This document shows positions 35,552 through 44,152 of a DNA stretch of 64,000 bases, piece by piece. The first letter of the stretch is position 1. Each line of letters begins with the position of its first letter. A model generated the notes under the pieces. That model saw only the letters and a program-made list of their open reading frames with translations. It searched no databases and had not been told where the DNA came from. The position numbers were made by a program, and so were the translations under genes. This stretch comes from Roseibaca sp. Y0-43 (lineage in GTDB: Bacteria; Pseudomonadota; Alphaproteobacteria; Rhodobacterales; Rhodobacteraceae): assembly GCF_020667835.1 (NCBI RefSeq), contig NZ_JAFMPR010000009.1, positions 1 to 64,000 on the forward strand, in the 5' to 3' direction.

Positions 35552-35652
35552 ATTGGGTCTCCGGGAATTGGCGTTGCAGTGGATCTGCGCTATGGCTGAC
35601 AGGAACCCGCGCTGCACCCAAGCGCCGATACGGCAAGAACAAGGATTGCTTC

Positions 35653-36423
35653 GTGACTGACGCCCGTTCGCAGTCTGCGCTTCGTGAATGGCGGGACCAG
35701 TTTCGCCAGCCCAAGGTGCTGGTCGTGCTAGCGGCGGTGGGTGTCACGCTTGCCATTGTCGCGCCATACGGCACCGACATATCGCTGCGTCCCCTGCCCC
35801 GGTTGGGCTACTGGGCTCTGGTTGTGGCCGCAACTTATGCGGCGGGTAGTCTGGTGGTGACGGTTCTGCGTGAAGTGCTGCCGCCGTGGGGCTTTGCACT
35901 GCGCATGGGGCTGTCGGGCATCGCGGCAGGGCTTGTCGTGGCAGTGGTCGTGTTGGCCCTGAATGCCGGGTTGCTTGGGTATGTGCCCGAAGCTGCCGAT
36001 CTGCCCGGCCTTGTCGGCAGTATTACGGGCGTGGCCCTGGTGGTGACGCTGACCATTGGCTGGCTCAGCCGGGAGGATCGGCCAAAGCTCGAAACGCCGC
36101 CCGCGCGCCCTGCCATTCTGGACCGCCTTCCACTGGAAAAGCGTGGCGCGCTTCTGGCGCTGTCGGTCGAAGACCATTATGTCCGGGTGCAGACAAGCAA
36201 TGGAACCGAGTTGCTGCTGATGCGCCTGTCCGATGCCATCCGCGAAACCGGCGATCTGGCCGGTGCGCAGGTTCACCGCTCGCATTGGGTGGCGTTCCCG
36301 GCGGTGCAAACGGCCCGGCGCGACGGCGACCGCGCAGTTCTGACGCTGAAGGACGGCACAGAAATTCCGGTCAGCCGCGCCAACCTGCCCAAACTGAAAG
36401 AGGCGGGGCTCTTGCCCCGGTAG
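35653..36423 (+). CDS. Membrane-anchored LytTR-type transcriptional regulator
   Basis: A 256-residue protein. The likely start is GTG 35653, since AAGGA lies eight bases upstream and the earlier open frame lacks a site. Four membrane helices (about residues 20-140) precede a cytoplasmic LytTR DNA-binding domain (about 160-250: [48 protein letters not shown]). There is no receiver domain, so it probably senses a membrane or envelope signal directly. It faces the DUF2306 gene and is four bases before lipB. Confidence 0.83.
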   Translation: MTDARSQSALREWRDQFRQPKVLVVLAAVGVTLAIVAPYGTDISLRPLPRLGYWALVVAATYAAGSLVVTVLREVLPPWGFALRMGLSGIAAGLVVAVVVLALNAGLLGYVPEAADLPGLVGSITGVALVVTLTIGWLSREDRPKLETPPARPAILDRLPLEKRGALLALSVEDHYVRVQTSNGTELLLMRLSDAIRETGDLAGAQVHRSHWVAFPAVQTARRDGDRAVLTLKDGTEIPVSRANLPKLKEAGLLPR

Positions 36424-36427
36424 CGCC

Positions 36428-37120
36428 ATGGTGGAGTGGATCATATCGGACGGGCTGACGGATTACGACGCGGCAACCGCTTTCATGGAGGCCCGCGCAG
36501 AGGCCATTGCCCGTGGCGAGGCCCGCGAATGTATCTGGCTGGTCGAGCATCCGCCACTTTACACCGCCGGCACCTCTGCCCGCCCCGAAGACCTGACACA
36601 GCCCGACCGTTTCCCGGTCTACCCGTCCAAGCGCGGCGGGCAATATACCTATCACGGCCCCGGCCAGCGGGTCGTCTATGTCATGCTGGACGTGGGCAAA
36701 CGCGGGCGCGACGTGCGCTGTTTCGTGCGCGACCTAGAGGCCTGGGTCATCGCCGCACTGGCCGAGTTCGGCCTGACCGGCCATATCCGCCCCGGTCGCG
36801 TGGGCGTCTGGATAGAGCGGCCCGACAAAGCCCCCCTGCCCGATGGCAGCGCGCGCGAGGACAAGATTGCCGCCATTGGCATCCGCCTGCGGCGCTGGGT
36901 CAGCTTTCACGGCATCTCTATCAACGTAGAGCCGGATCTGGAACATTTCAGCGGCATCGTGCCTTGCGGCATCCGGGGGCATGGCGTGACCAGCCTTGTC
37001 GATCTGGGCCTGCCGGTCACGATGGCCGATCTGGACAGCGCCCTGCGCAGCAGTTTCGAGCGCGTGTTCAATGCCCCCGCAAGCTGTGACAACACAGGGA
37101 GCAACCCGGTTACAGCCTGA
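36428..37120 (+). CDS. lipB: Octanoyl-[acyl carrier protein]-protein N-octanoyltransferase
   Basis: A 230-residue cytoplasmic enzyme that moves octanoyl groups from acyl-carrier protein to lipoyl domains, the first step of de novo lipoylation. Motifs are [35 protein letters not shown], the catalytic Lys in [18 protein letters not shown] and the catalytic Cys in GIVPCGI. Length is typical. It starts four bases after the LytTR gene, so the two are probably co-transcribed; lipA is not adjacent. Confidence 0.94.
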   Translation: MVEWIISDGLTDYDAATAFMEARAEAIARGEARECIWLVEHPPLYTAGTSARPEDLTQPDRFPVYPSKRGGQYTYHGPGQRVVYVMLDVGKRGRDVRCFVRDLEAWVIAALAEFGLTGHIRPGRVGVWIERPDKAPLPDGSAREDKIAAIGIRLRRWVSFHGISINVEPDLEHFSGIVPCGIRGHGVTSLVDLGLPVTMADLDSALRSSFERVFNAPASCDNTGSNPVTA

Positions 37121-37203
37121 CGAGGGCCGTGTCTTTTCAACAAGATGCCTGCCCCGACGACCCATGCCAAAGGTGCCTTGGTCGCGATTTCAAGAGCGCT
37201 GCG

Positions 37204-37224
37204 ACATTTTAGATCAAAAAATGT
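37204..37224. promoter_or_regulatory. AT-rich inverted repeat upstream of ctaD
   Basis: ACATTTT and AAAATGT flank a 7-base loop, in the 276-base gap between lipB and ctaD. It may be the end of lipB or an operator; no U-run follows. Further down, TATAGT (37275-37280) is a good -10 box for ctaD but lacks a clear -35 box at the right distance. Nothing else firm is seen in the gap. Confidence 0.35.
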
Positions 37225-37396
37225 GAATATGCCGCAGATCGCGCGTTGCGTCACGAAAAGAGACATTCTAAACCTATAGTATGCCGTGCCATGCCATTTG
37301 GGTTGCACGGAATGGAATCGGGCGCGCGGTTTTCGTCGCGCGCAGCTGCAAACAGCCGCCGAAAAGCGCGGCAGGAAACGGGAACTGGAGTAGCCA

Positions 37397-39064
37397 ATGG
37401 CCGACGCAGCCACCCATGACCATGGGCACGAAGATACCCGCGGGTTCTTCACCCGGTGGTTCATGTCCACCAACCACAAGGATATCGGTATCCTTTACCT
37501 GTTCACCGCAGGGATTGTCGGGTTCATCGCCGTAGCCTTCACGGTCTACATGCGCATGGAGTTGATGGAACCCGGCGTGCAATACATGTGCATGGAAGGC
37601 GCAAGCTTTACCGCACAGGAAAACTGCACCCCGAACGGCCATATCTGGAACGTGCTGATTACCGCGCATGGCATCCTGATGATGTTCTTCGTGCTGATCC
37701 CGGCGCTGTTCGGTGGGTTTGGTAACTATTTCATGCCGTTGCAGATCGGCGCGCCGGACATGGCTTTCCCGCGCCTGAACAACCTGTCTTACTGGCTGTT
37801 CGTGGCAGGGTCCGCGCTGGCCGTGGCTTCGGTCTTGTCGCCGGGCGGCAATGGTCAGCTTGGCTCTGGCGTGGGCTGGGTTCTCTATCCGCCGCTCTCG
37901 ACCAACGAGGCGGGCTATTCGATGGACCTCGCGATCTTCGCGGTGCACGTGTCGGGGGCGTCGTCCATTCTGGGCGCGATCAACATCATCACGACCTTCC
38001 TGAACATGCGTGCCCCGGGCATGACCCTGTTCAAGGTTCCGCTGTTTGCCTGGTCGATCTTTATCACCGCGTGGATGATCCTTCTGGCGCTGCCGGTTCT
38101 GGCGGGTGCGATCACCATGCTGCTGACCGACCGCAATTTCGGCACCACCTTCTTCGATCCGTCGGGCGGTGGCGATCCGGTGCTCTACCAGCACATCCTG
38201 TGGTTCTTCGGCCACCCGGAAGTGTATATCATCATCCTGCCGGGCTTCGGCATCATCAGCCATGTGATCGCGACCTTCTCGCGCAAGCCGGTCTTCGGCT
38301 ACATGCCGATGGTCTGGGCGATGATCGCGATCGGTGTTCTGGGCTTCATCGTCTGGGCGCACCACATGTATACGGTCGGTATGTCGCTGACCCAGCAGAC
38401 CTATTTCATGCTGGCCACGATGACGATTGCGGTGCCCACGGGGATCAAGATCTTCTCTTGGATCGCGACCATGTGGAAAGGCTCTGTCAGCTTTGAAACG
38501 CCCATGCTGTGGGCCTTCGGCTTCCTGTTCCTGTTCACCGTGGGCGGTGTGACCGGGGTAGTGCTGTCTCAGGCCCCCATCGACCGGGTCTATCATGACA
38601 CCTATTATGTGGTGGCCCACTTCCACTATGTGATGAGCTTGGGTGCCGTCTTCGCGCTGTTCGCCGGGATCTACTACTGGATCGGCAAGATGTCGGGCCG
38701 TCAGTATCCGGAATGGGCCGGTAAGACCCATTTCTGGCTGATGTTCATCGGCGCGAACCTGACCTTCTTCCCGCAGCACTTCTTGGGCCGTCAGGGTATG
38801 CCGCGCCGCTATATCGACTATCCGGAGGCCTTTGCTTACTGGAACTACATCAGCTCGATCGGCGCGTTCATCAGCTTCGCTTCGTTCCTGTTCTTCATCG
38901 GGGTCATCTTCTACACCCTGACGCGCGGTGCCCGCGTGACCCAGAACAACTACTGGAACGAACATGCCGATACGCTGGAATGGACCCTGCCCTCGCCGCC
39001 GCCCGAACACACGTTCGAGCAACTTCCCAAGCGCGAGGACTGGGACAAGCAGGCCGCTCACTAA
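37397..39064 (+). CDS. ctaD: Cytochrome c oxidase subunit I (aa3 type)
   Basis: A 555-residue inner-membrane protein with about 12 helices, the catalytic subunit that reduces O2 to water and pumps protons. Visible features are the N-terminal [12 protein letters not shown], the low-spin haem region [11 protein letters not shown], the D-channel asparagines in [21 protein letters not shown], the Cu-B/Tyr site [17 protein letters not shown], the K-channel region, HHMYT and the haem ligands in VAHFHYVMS. The sequence is of the Rhodobacter/Paracoccus A1 type. Subunits II and III are not next to it, as is usual in this group. Confidence 0.96.
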   Translation: MADAATHDHGHEDTRGFFTRWFMSTNHKDIGILYLFTAGIVGFIAVAFTVYMRMELMEPGVQYMCMEGASFTAQENCTPNGHIWNVLITAHGILMMFFVLIPALFGGFGNYFMPLQIGAPDMAFPRLNNLSYWLFVAGSALAVASVLSPGGNGQLGSGVGWVLYPPLSTNEAGYSMDLAIFAVHVSGASSILGAINIITTFLNMRAPGMTLFKVPLFAWSIFITAWMILLALPVLAGAITMLLTDRNFGTTFFDPSGGGDPVLYQHILWFFGHPEVYIIILPGFGIISHVIATFSRKPVFGYMPMVWAMIAIGVLGFIVWAHHMYTVGMSLTQQTYFMLATMTIAVPTGIKIFSWIATMWKGSVSFETPMLWAFGFLFLFTVGGVTGVVLSQAPIDRVYHDTYYVVAHFHYVMSLGAVFALFAGIYYWIGKMSGRQYPEWAGKTHFWLMFIGANLTFFPQHFLGRQGMPRRYIDYPEAFAYWNYISSIGAFISFASFLFFIGVIFYTLTRGARVTQNNYWNEHADTLEWTLPSPPPEHTFEQLPKREDWDKQAAH

Positions 39065-39080
39065 AGCAGCCTAGCTACCC

Positions 39081-39617
39081 ATGCCAGCAATCTGGACAAT
39101 AACGCCAAAGGCCCCGGGCACGCCGCCCGGGGCCTTTAGCGTGGCACAGGCGGATGGCGCGGAATACCTGCTGGTGCTGTCGCCGCATCTGTCGATGGGG
39201 GCCGAGGGATTCGTGGCGATCATCGGCATCAGCGCCAGCCTTTTGGCCCTGCCCCTGATCGGCGTCTTGGGCACGCCGGTTCTGTGGGGGCTGATCCCTT
39301 TCGCCGGGATTGTGCTATGGGGGTTGTGGTATGCGCTGCAACGCAACGGGCGCGAGCGGATGGCCCTGCGTGAAGAACTGCGCCTGACCCGCGAGCGGAT
39401 AGAGATTACCCGCACCAACCCGCGCACACCCGAACAACGCTGGGAAGCCAACCCCTATTGGGTGCGCCTGTCGCTGCTGGAAAAGGGTGGGCCGGTGGAA
39501 AACTACCTGACGCTCGACGGCGGCGGCCGCGCGGTGGAACTGGGCGCATTCCTAAGCCCCGAAGAGCGTGCGGCACTCCATGACGAGTTGTCGCGCGCGC
39601 TGCGCCATCTGCGCTAG
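39081..39617 (+). CDS. DUF2244 family membrane protein
   Basis: A 178-residue protein if started at ATG 39081. The family-like part begins at about residue 30 (EYLLVLSPHLSMGAEGFVAI), with two membrane helices (about 45-60 and 67-85), then ITRTNPRTPEQRWEANPYWVRLSLLEKGGPVE, the DUF2244 signature. A strong terminator hairpin (39107-39137) lies inside the first 19 codons, so GTG 39141 is an alternative start just after it (158 residues). It often follows ctaD in this order, suggesting a link to the oxidase, but the function is unknown. Its stop shares CTAG with the convergent amidase. Confidence 0.78.
   Translation: MPAIWTITPKAPGTPPGAFSVAQADGAEYLLVLSPHLSMGAEGFVAIIGISASLLALPLIGVLGTPVLWGLIPFAGIVLWGLWYALQRNGRERMALREELRLTRERIEITRTNPRTPEQRWEANPYWVRLSLLEKGGPVENYLTLDGGGRAVELGAFLSPEERAALHDELSRALRHLR
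39107..39137 (+). terminator. Terminator hairpin of ctaD, overlapping the next coding start
   Basis: AAAGGCCCCGGGC and GCCCGGGGCCTTT form a perfect 13-bp stem with a 5-nt loop, 42 bases after the ctaD stop. It ends in TTT followed by AGC, so the U-run is short. It lies in the annotated 5' part of the DUF2244 gene. Confidence 0.75.
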
Positions 39618-40279
39618 GCCGGCGCGCGCCGATTCGTGTCATATGCTTGCGCCACGCAAGCGGCGCGCCGGGTATCCTTCTCGCAAAGCGGCCCCGCCCC
39701 TTCTGGCCGAAACCGCGCCCGAAACGCGGCCAACCGATCCTCGGGCGGCGCGGGCGGATAGCCGATGCGGTCAAGGCTCGAACCGAAATCGCCCTCGCCC
39801 CCCTGCCCCTCTGGCCACAGCGCATGGCCCGCGCGGGCCAAGGCGCGCCAGTCGAACCTTGGGCCGGGGTCTTGCTTGCGCGCAGGTGACATGTCGGAAT
39901 GTCCGATCACGCCCTCTGGGCCAATGCTCCATCGCGCCATGATCCCCGGCAAAAGCCCTTCCAGCGCGCGCATCTGCGGCCATGGAAACGGCTCTGCCCC
40001 GGTATTGACCAGCTCTATCCCGACAGAGCGGGAATTGATGTCCTCCAGCCCCGCCCATGCGCCTGCGCCCGCGTGCCACGCGCGCATCTCTTCATCCACC
40101 ATCTGGAAACAGGTGCCATCCCGGTCGATCAGGTAATGCGCCGACACCTCGGCGCTGGGGTCGCACAAACGGGCCAGCGCCTCTGCCGCGCTGCCCATGG
40201 CCGTGTAATGCAACACGATAAACCGGGGCCGCAGCCCGTCGCGGCGCGGCCCAAAATTTGGCGAAGGGTGCCAGATCAC
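39614..40279 (-). CDS. N-acetylmuramoyl-L-alanine amidase (AmiD-like)
   Basis: A 221-residue amidase_2-family zinc enzyme that cleaves the MurNAc-L-Ala bond. The start is GTG 40279, one base past the stop of the upstream lipoprotein gene, giving VIWHPSPNFGPRRDGLRPRF. Zinc-ligand and fold motifs are IVLHYTAM, VSAHYLIDRDG, AWHAGAG, NSRSVGIELVNTG and GHSDMSPARKQDPGPRFDW. No signal peptide is seen, so it may be cytoplasmic (AmpD-like recycling) unless exported another way. It overlaps the DUF2244 stop by four bases, tail to tail. Confidence 0.87.
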   Translation of the reverse strand: MIWHPSPNFGPRRDGLRPRFIVLHYTAMGSAAEALARLCDPSAEVSAHYLIDRDGTCFQMVDEEMRAWHAGAGAWAGLEDINSRSVGIELVNTGAEPFPWPQMRALEGLLPGIMARWSIGPEGVIGHSDMSPARKQDPGPRFDWRALARAGHALWPEGQGGEGDFGSSLDRIGYPPAPPEDRLAAFRARFRPEGAGPLCEKDTRRAACVAQAYDTNRRAPA

Positions 40280-40280
40280 G

Positions 40281-41072
40281 CTATTCGCGGGCCTTGACCG
40301 TGCTCGCCGCTTGCCGGAACGGGGCCGGATCCCACCAGCAGGCAAAGCCGTCGCCATCTGGGTCCATATGGTCGGGGTCACGCTCTGGCCCGCCTGCGGC
40401 AAGGAATGCTTCCTGCGCCAGATCCTGATGCGGGTATTGCGCGCAGGCCGCTTCCCAACGGTTCCAGCGGAAGGGGTTGCGGCGCGTGTAACGCTCCTGC
40501 CCCACGTTATGCTGCGTCGAGAGCGCATACATGAACAGGTTCGGGCCAGAGGCTGCGGGCGCTTCCGCTTCTGTCACGCGCACTTGCGGAACATAATCCC
40601 GCCGCACCACGCGGTTCTGAATGGGCGTGCCGAACGGCTGCGCCTGATAGCTTTGCGTGCTGACCCCGGCCTCTGCCGGGGCGGGTGCCGCGGCGGCAAC
40701 GGTCTGCCCGGTGTTGAAGCTTTGCGCAGGCGATTGCGCGACCTGCTGCGGCAGGGGCTGGCTTTGCAGCGGGCTGGCCGCCACGGGCTGGCCCAAGGGC
40801 GCTTGCTGCGGCATCTGGGTTTGCGCGTTGCCAAAGCCCTGCGGCTGAAAGGCCACCTGCGCCGGGGCATCGGCGGGCGGCACCAATGCGGTGCGCGCGG
40901 CCGCGGCCTCTGCCCGGCGAATGCGCGACAGTTCTTCCTGCGCACGCATATACTGGGCGTAATCGCTGAAACCCACACCGCTGCCCGCCGTGTCGATCAC
41001 ATTGGAATAGGGCGCGTTAGAGGTGCAGGCCGACAGCAGACCAACTGCAACAAGAACTAGGGGCAAACGCAT
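40281..41072 (-). CDS. Lipoprotein with Excalibur-like calcium-binding tail
   Basis: A 263-residue protein with signal MRLPLVLVAVGLLSACTSNA, lipobox LSAC. The middle (about 80-160) is Gln/Ala/Pro-rich and probably disordered. Near the C-terminus DPDHMDPDGDGFACWWDPAPFR has the DxDGDGxxC pattern of Excalibur-type domains, preceded by NRWEAACAQYPHQDLAQEAF. It should be membrane-anchored in the periplasm. One base separates its stop from the amidase start, so the two are probably co-translated and work together on the wall. Confidence 0.78.
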   Translation of the reverse strand: MRLPLVLVAVGLLSACTSNAPYSNVIDTAGSGVGFSDYAQYMRAQEELSRIRRAEAAAARTALVPPADAPAQVAFQPQGFGNAQTQMPQQAPLGQPVAASPLQSQPLPQQVAQSPAQSFNTGQTVAAAAPAPAEAGVSTQSYQAQPFGTPIQNRVVRRDYVPQVRVTEAEAPAASGPNLFMYALSTQHNVGQERYTRRNPFRWNRWEAACAQYPHQDLAQEAFLAAGGPERDPDHMDPDGDGFACWWDPAPFRQAASTVKARE

Positions 41073-41108
41073 GGGGCAAATCTCGACGCTCGACTGTTTT
41101 GCCAGACG

Positions 41109-42590
41109 TTACCACCATTTGGCCGGTTTGGCCACAAAGCCCGCAGCCGTTTCCAAAACATGCGCGGTGTTCAGCAAATCGCCCTCTTCCCACGGCCGCC
41201 CGATCAGTTGCAGCCCCAGGGGCAAGCCTTGGCTGTCCAGCCCCGCAGGCACCGACACACCCGGCAAACCTGCAAGATTCACAGTCACGGTGAACACATC
41301 GTTGAGATACATCTGCACCGGGTCGGCGTCGGCCATTTCACCCAGACCAAAGGCGGCAGAGGGCGTGGCAGGCGTCAAGATCGCATCCACACCCGCCGCG
41401 AAAGCCTGCTCGAAATCACGCTTGATGAGCGTGCGGACCTTGCGGGCGCGGTTGTAATAGGCGTCGTAAAAGCCTGCCGACAGCACATAAGTGCCGATCA
41501 TCACCCGGCGCTGCACTTCGGGGCCAAAGCCCTCGGCGCGGGTTTTCTCATACATCTCGGTTATGCCATCGCCCGCCGACAGCGTGGCGCGGTGGCCATA
41601 GCGCACCCCGTCATAGCGCGCGAGGTTCGACGACGCCTCTGCCGGCGCGATCACGTAATAGGCTGGCAGCGCGTATTTCGTATGCGGCAAACTGATCTCG
41701 ACGATCTTCGCGCCCGCATCGCGCAGCATATCGGCACCCTTGTCCCAAAGTGCCGCGATCTCTGCGGGCATCCCGTCAATGCGGTATTCACGCGGAATAC
41801 CGATGGTCTTGCCGCGAATGTCGCCGGTCAACATCGCCTCGAAATTCGGGACCGGCAGGTCGGCGCTGGTCGAATCCTTCGCGTCATGCCCACACATGGC
41901 TTCCAGCATGATCGCCGCATCGCGCACGGTTTTCGTCATCGGCCCAGCCTGATCGAGCGAGGACGCGAATGCCACGATCCCCCAGCGCGAGCAGCGTCCA
42001 TAGGTCGGCTTGATCCCCACGGTCCCGGTAAAAGCCGCGGGCTGACGGATGGACCCGCCCGTGTCGGTGCCGGTCGCGGCCAGACACAGATCAGCCGCCA
42101 CGGCTGCGGCAGACCCGCCGGATGACCCGCCCGGCGTCAGGTCGCGCGCATCCACCTTCCACGGGTTGATGGCATTGCCGTAGACGCTGGTTTCATTGCT
42201 GGACCCCATGGCGAACTCGTCCATGTTCAGTTTGCCCAGCATCACCGCGCCCGCATCGCGCAATTGCGCGCTGACGGTGGATTCGTATTCGGGGCGGAAC
42301 CCGTCCAGAATGCGGCTGGCCGCTTGGCTGGCCACGCCTTCGGTGCAGAACAAGTCCTTGATCCCGATGGGCAAGCCGCACATCGCGGGCGCATCGCCTT
42401 GGGCCAGCCGTGCATCGGCGGCCTTGGCACGCTCCAGCGCCAGTTCAGGGGTCTTGTGCACGAAGGCATTCAGCGCACCCGCGCCCTCTATCGCGTCCAG
42501 ACAGGCCTCGGTCAGCGCCACGGACGTCACATCGCCCGTCCGCAGCAGATCGCGAGCCTCGGCCAGCGTCAGTTTGTTCAGATCGCTCAT
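41109..42590 (-). CDS. gatA: Aspartyl/glutamyl-tRNA amidotransferase subunit A
   Basis: A 493-residue amidase-signature protein, the glutaminase part of GatCAB, which converts Glu-tRNA(Gln) and/or Asp-tRNA(Asn) to the amides. The Ser-cisSer-Lys machinery is visible: Lys in IGIKDLF, the Ser-rich loop [19 protein letters not shown] and [14 protein letters not shown]. Length is typical. ATG 42590 overlaps the gatC stop (ATGA), so the subunits are co-translated. gatB is not in this operon. Confidence 0.95.
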   Translation of the reverse strand: MSDLNKLTLAEARDLLRTGDVTSVALTEACLDAIEGAGALNAFVHKTPELALERAKAADARLAQGDAPAMCGLPIGIKDLFCTEGVASQAASRILDGFRPEYESTVSAQLRDAGAVMLGKLNMDEFAMGSSNETSVYGNAINPWKVDARDLTPGGSSGGSAAAVAADLCLAATGTDTGGSIRQPAAFTGTVGIKPTYGRCSRWGIVAFASSLDQAGPMTKTVRDAAIMLEAMCGHDAKDSTSADLPVPNFEAMLTGDIRGKTIGIPREYRIDGMPAEIAALWDKGADMLRDAGAKIVEISLPHTKYALPAYYVIAPAEASSNLARYDGVRYGHRATLSAGDGITEMYEKTRAEGFGPEVQRRVMIGTYVLSAGFYDAYYNRARKVRTLIKRDFEQAFAAGVDAILTPATPSAAFGLGEMADADPVQMYLNDVFTVTVNLAGLPGVSVPAGLDSQGLPLGLQLIGRPWEEGDLLNTAHVLETAAGFVAKPAKWW

Positions 42591-42877
42591 TCCACCACCT
42601 TCGGTACCGCGAAAAAGCCCTCGCGCGCATCGGGCGCGTTGGACAGGATACGCGCCTGCATGTTGCCATCCGTCACCCCGTCGGCGCGCCGCTTCAGGCG
42701 CATGGGCGTGACCGATGTCATCGGCTCCACGCCCTCGACATCGACCTCGTTCAGCTCTTCCATGAAGGTCAGGATGTTGCTGAGCGATTGCGCAAGCTCT
42801 GGCAGGTCAGCCTCTGCCACGGCAATGCGCGACAGCTTGGCAACCTTGCGCGCGGTTTCCAGATCAATCTCGGACAT
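42587..42877 (-). CDS. gatC: Aspartyl/glutamyl-tRNA amidotransferase subunit C
   Basis: A 96-residue protein starting [20 protein letters not shown] after GGAGGG. GatC wraps GatA and GatB and stabilises the complex. Family stretches are [25 protein letters not shown] and [12 protein letters not shown]. The open frame extends upstream but without a site. The four-base overlap with gatA is typical. Confidence 0.95.
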   Translation of the reverse strand: MSEIDLETARKVAKLSRIAVAEADLPELAQSLSNILTFMEELNEVDVEGVEPMTSVTPMRLKRRADGVTDGNMQARILSNAPDAREGFFAVPKVVE

Positions 42878-42914
42878 ACGCCCTCCGCCGGGTAGTCGGG
42901 TTTCGCTTCGGGGT

Positions 42915-43568
42915 TTATCCAGATGCCGCGCGGGGTGCAAGCGCGCCCGCGCGCGCGTGGCGGCAATAGACAAGGATCATCCATCCCAGCATGATCCCGT
43001 TCAGGATATGCCACATGAAATGCGTGCCGATCGGCAGGCGCGCACAAACCACCTCATCCGCCATTCGAAAGCCAAGCGACAGGCACAGGATCGCCGCCCC
43101 GATCAACAAACCCCGACCCGTGTCGCTGCGGATCAGCCACAGGCCATAGGCGAAGATCAGCACCGCGACACTGGCATAAAGCGCATTGGCACCGGGCAAG
43201 ACACCGCTGAACACCGCGTGGAAGCCGAATGCATAGGGAAAGAACCCCAATGCCACGATCGCGGCCACGACCGCGGGTGCCCCCAGATAGTCGCGCGTGG
43301 CGGCATATATATAGACAAGGATGAACATGAGGATCGGCAACACATCGGCAAGGCTTGCCCAGCCGGTTGCATGGGTGTGCCACAGGAAAGACCCAAGCCC
43401 AATCATCGCCAAAATCACCGCCATCGCCCGCGCCAGAACCAGCCCCCGCGTCTGCGGCCAGACATGGAGTGCGGCTAGCACAAACGCGATATTTGTCAGC
43501 GCGTTGATGGGTTCGGCCCAATAAGAGAAATCCGTGCGTTCACAATAGGCTATGACCTGCTCGAACAT
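42915..43568 (-). CDS. Ceramidase-like (CREST family) membrane hydrolase
   Basis: A 217-residue protein with about seven membrane helices. It carries the alkaline ceramidase pattern: N-terminal EQVIAYCERTDFSYWAEPIN, ALTNIAFVLAA, a Ser then His in IGLGSFLWHTHATGWASLAD, and a late GTHFMWHILNG with two His. In CREST hydrolases these His and Asp residues bind zinc. The substrate may be a ceramide-like or other amide lipid; sphingolipids are not usual in Rhodobacterales, so it is uncertain. It lies between tadA and gatC on the same strand. Confidence 0.75.
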   Translation of the reverse strand: MFEQVIAYCERTDFSYWAEPINALTNIAFVLAALHVWPQTRGLVLARAMAVILAMIGLGSFLWHTHATGWASLADVLPILMFILVYIYAATRDYLGAPAVVAAIVALGFFPYAFGFHAVFSGVLPGANALYASVAVLIFAYGLWLIRSDTGRGLLIGAAILCLSLGFRMADEVVCARLPIGTHFMWHILNGIMLGWMILVYCRHARAGALAPRAASG

Positions 43569-43577
43569 GATCCGGCC

Positions 43578-44030
43578 TCAGCGCAGCTTTTCAAAAAACG
43601 ACATAAGCAGCCCGCGCGCGTCTTCTGCCTGCAAGCCGTCATAAAGCTCGGGCACATGATGGCATTGCGCATGCGAAAAGACCCGCGCCCCGTGCAGCAC
43701 CCCGCCCGATTTCGGGTCATCCGCCCCGAAATAAAGCCGCGCAATCCGCGCATGGGCAATCGCCTGCGCGCACATGGCGCAAGGCTCCAGCGTGACATAC
43801 AGATCGCAGCCCGTCAGCCGCTCTTGCCCAAGGCGCGCACAGGCCGCGCGAATGGCCAGAAGCTCGGCATGGGCCGTGGGATCGTTTCGCTCACGGGTCC
43901 GGTTGCCCTCGGCGGCAAGGATTGTCCCATCGGGCGCAACAATCGCCGCCCCCACCGGCACCTCGCCCCGCAAGGCGGCCTTGCGCGCTTCCTCCAGCGC
44001 CAGCGGCATATGGCTTCGAAACCGGGTCAT
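43578..44030 (-). CDS. tadA: tRNA adenosine(34) deaminase
   Basis: A 150-residue zinc deaminase that converts A34 to inosine in tRNA-Arg(ACG), needed to read CGN codons. Zinc and catalytic residues are His54 and Glu56 in THAELLAI, and Cys84 and Cys87 in LEPCAMCAQA. The sequence GVLHGARVFSHAQCHHVPEL is typical of TadA. Length matches. It leads a probable unit with the ceramidase-like gene 9 bases downstream. Confidence 0.92.
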   Translation of the reverse strand: MTRFRSHMPLALEEARKAALRGEVPVGAAIVAPDGTILAAEGNRTRERNDPTAHAELLAIRAACARLGQERLTGCDLYVTLEPCAMCAQAIAHARIARLYFGADDPKSGGVLHGARVFSHAQCHHVPELYDGLQAEDARGLLMSFFEKLR

Positions 44031-44068
44031 GGTCTTTCACTTGCCTTCAAAGGCGGAAAAAACAAGCC

Positions 44069-44137
44069 TCTTCATCCTTGCCCAAATATCCTGGGGGAGT
44101 CGCGGCACAGCCGCGACGGGGGCAAAGCCCCCTGAAA
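44069..44137 (+). repeat. Rhodobacterales-type intergenic palindromic element, copy A
   Basis: The element reads TTCATCCTTGCCCAAATATC, then two hairpins: GTCGCGGC-aca-GCCGCGAC (44099-44117) and GGGGGC-AAA-GCCCCC (44118-44132), then TGAAA. A related copy in reverse orientation is at 55959-56015. It fills the 122-base gap between ribD and tadA and may also end ribD transcripts. Confidence 0.65.
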
Positions 44138-44152
44138 CATAGACTTGGCGCG

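Noticed and set aside
37274-39061. A 595-codon open frame on the minus strand opposite ctaD
   Set aside because: Its His/Gln/Asp/Arg-rich translation is the antisense of a conserved oxidase subunit; there is no ribosome site or family.
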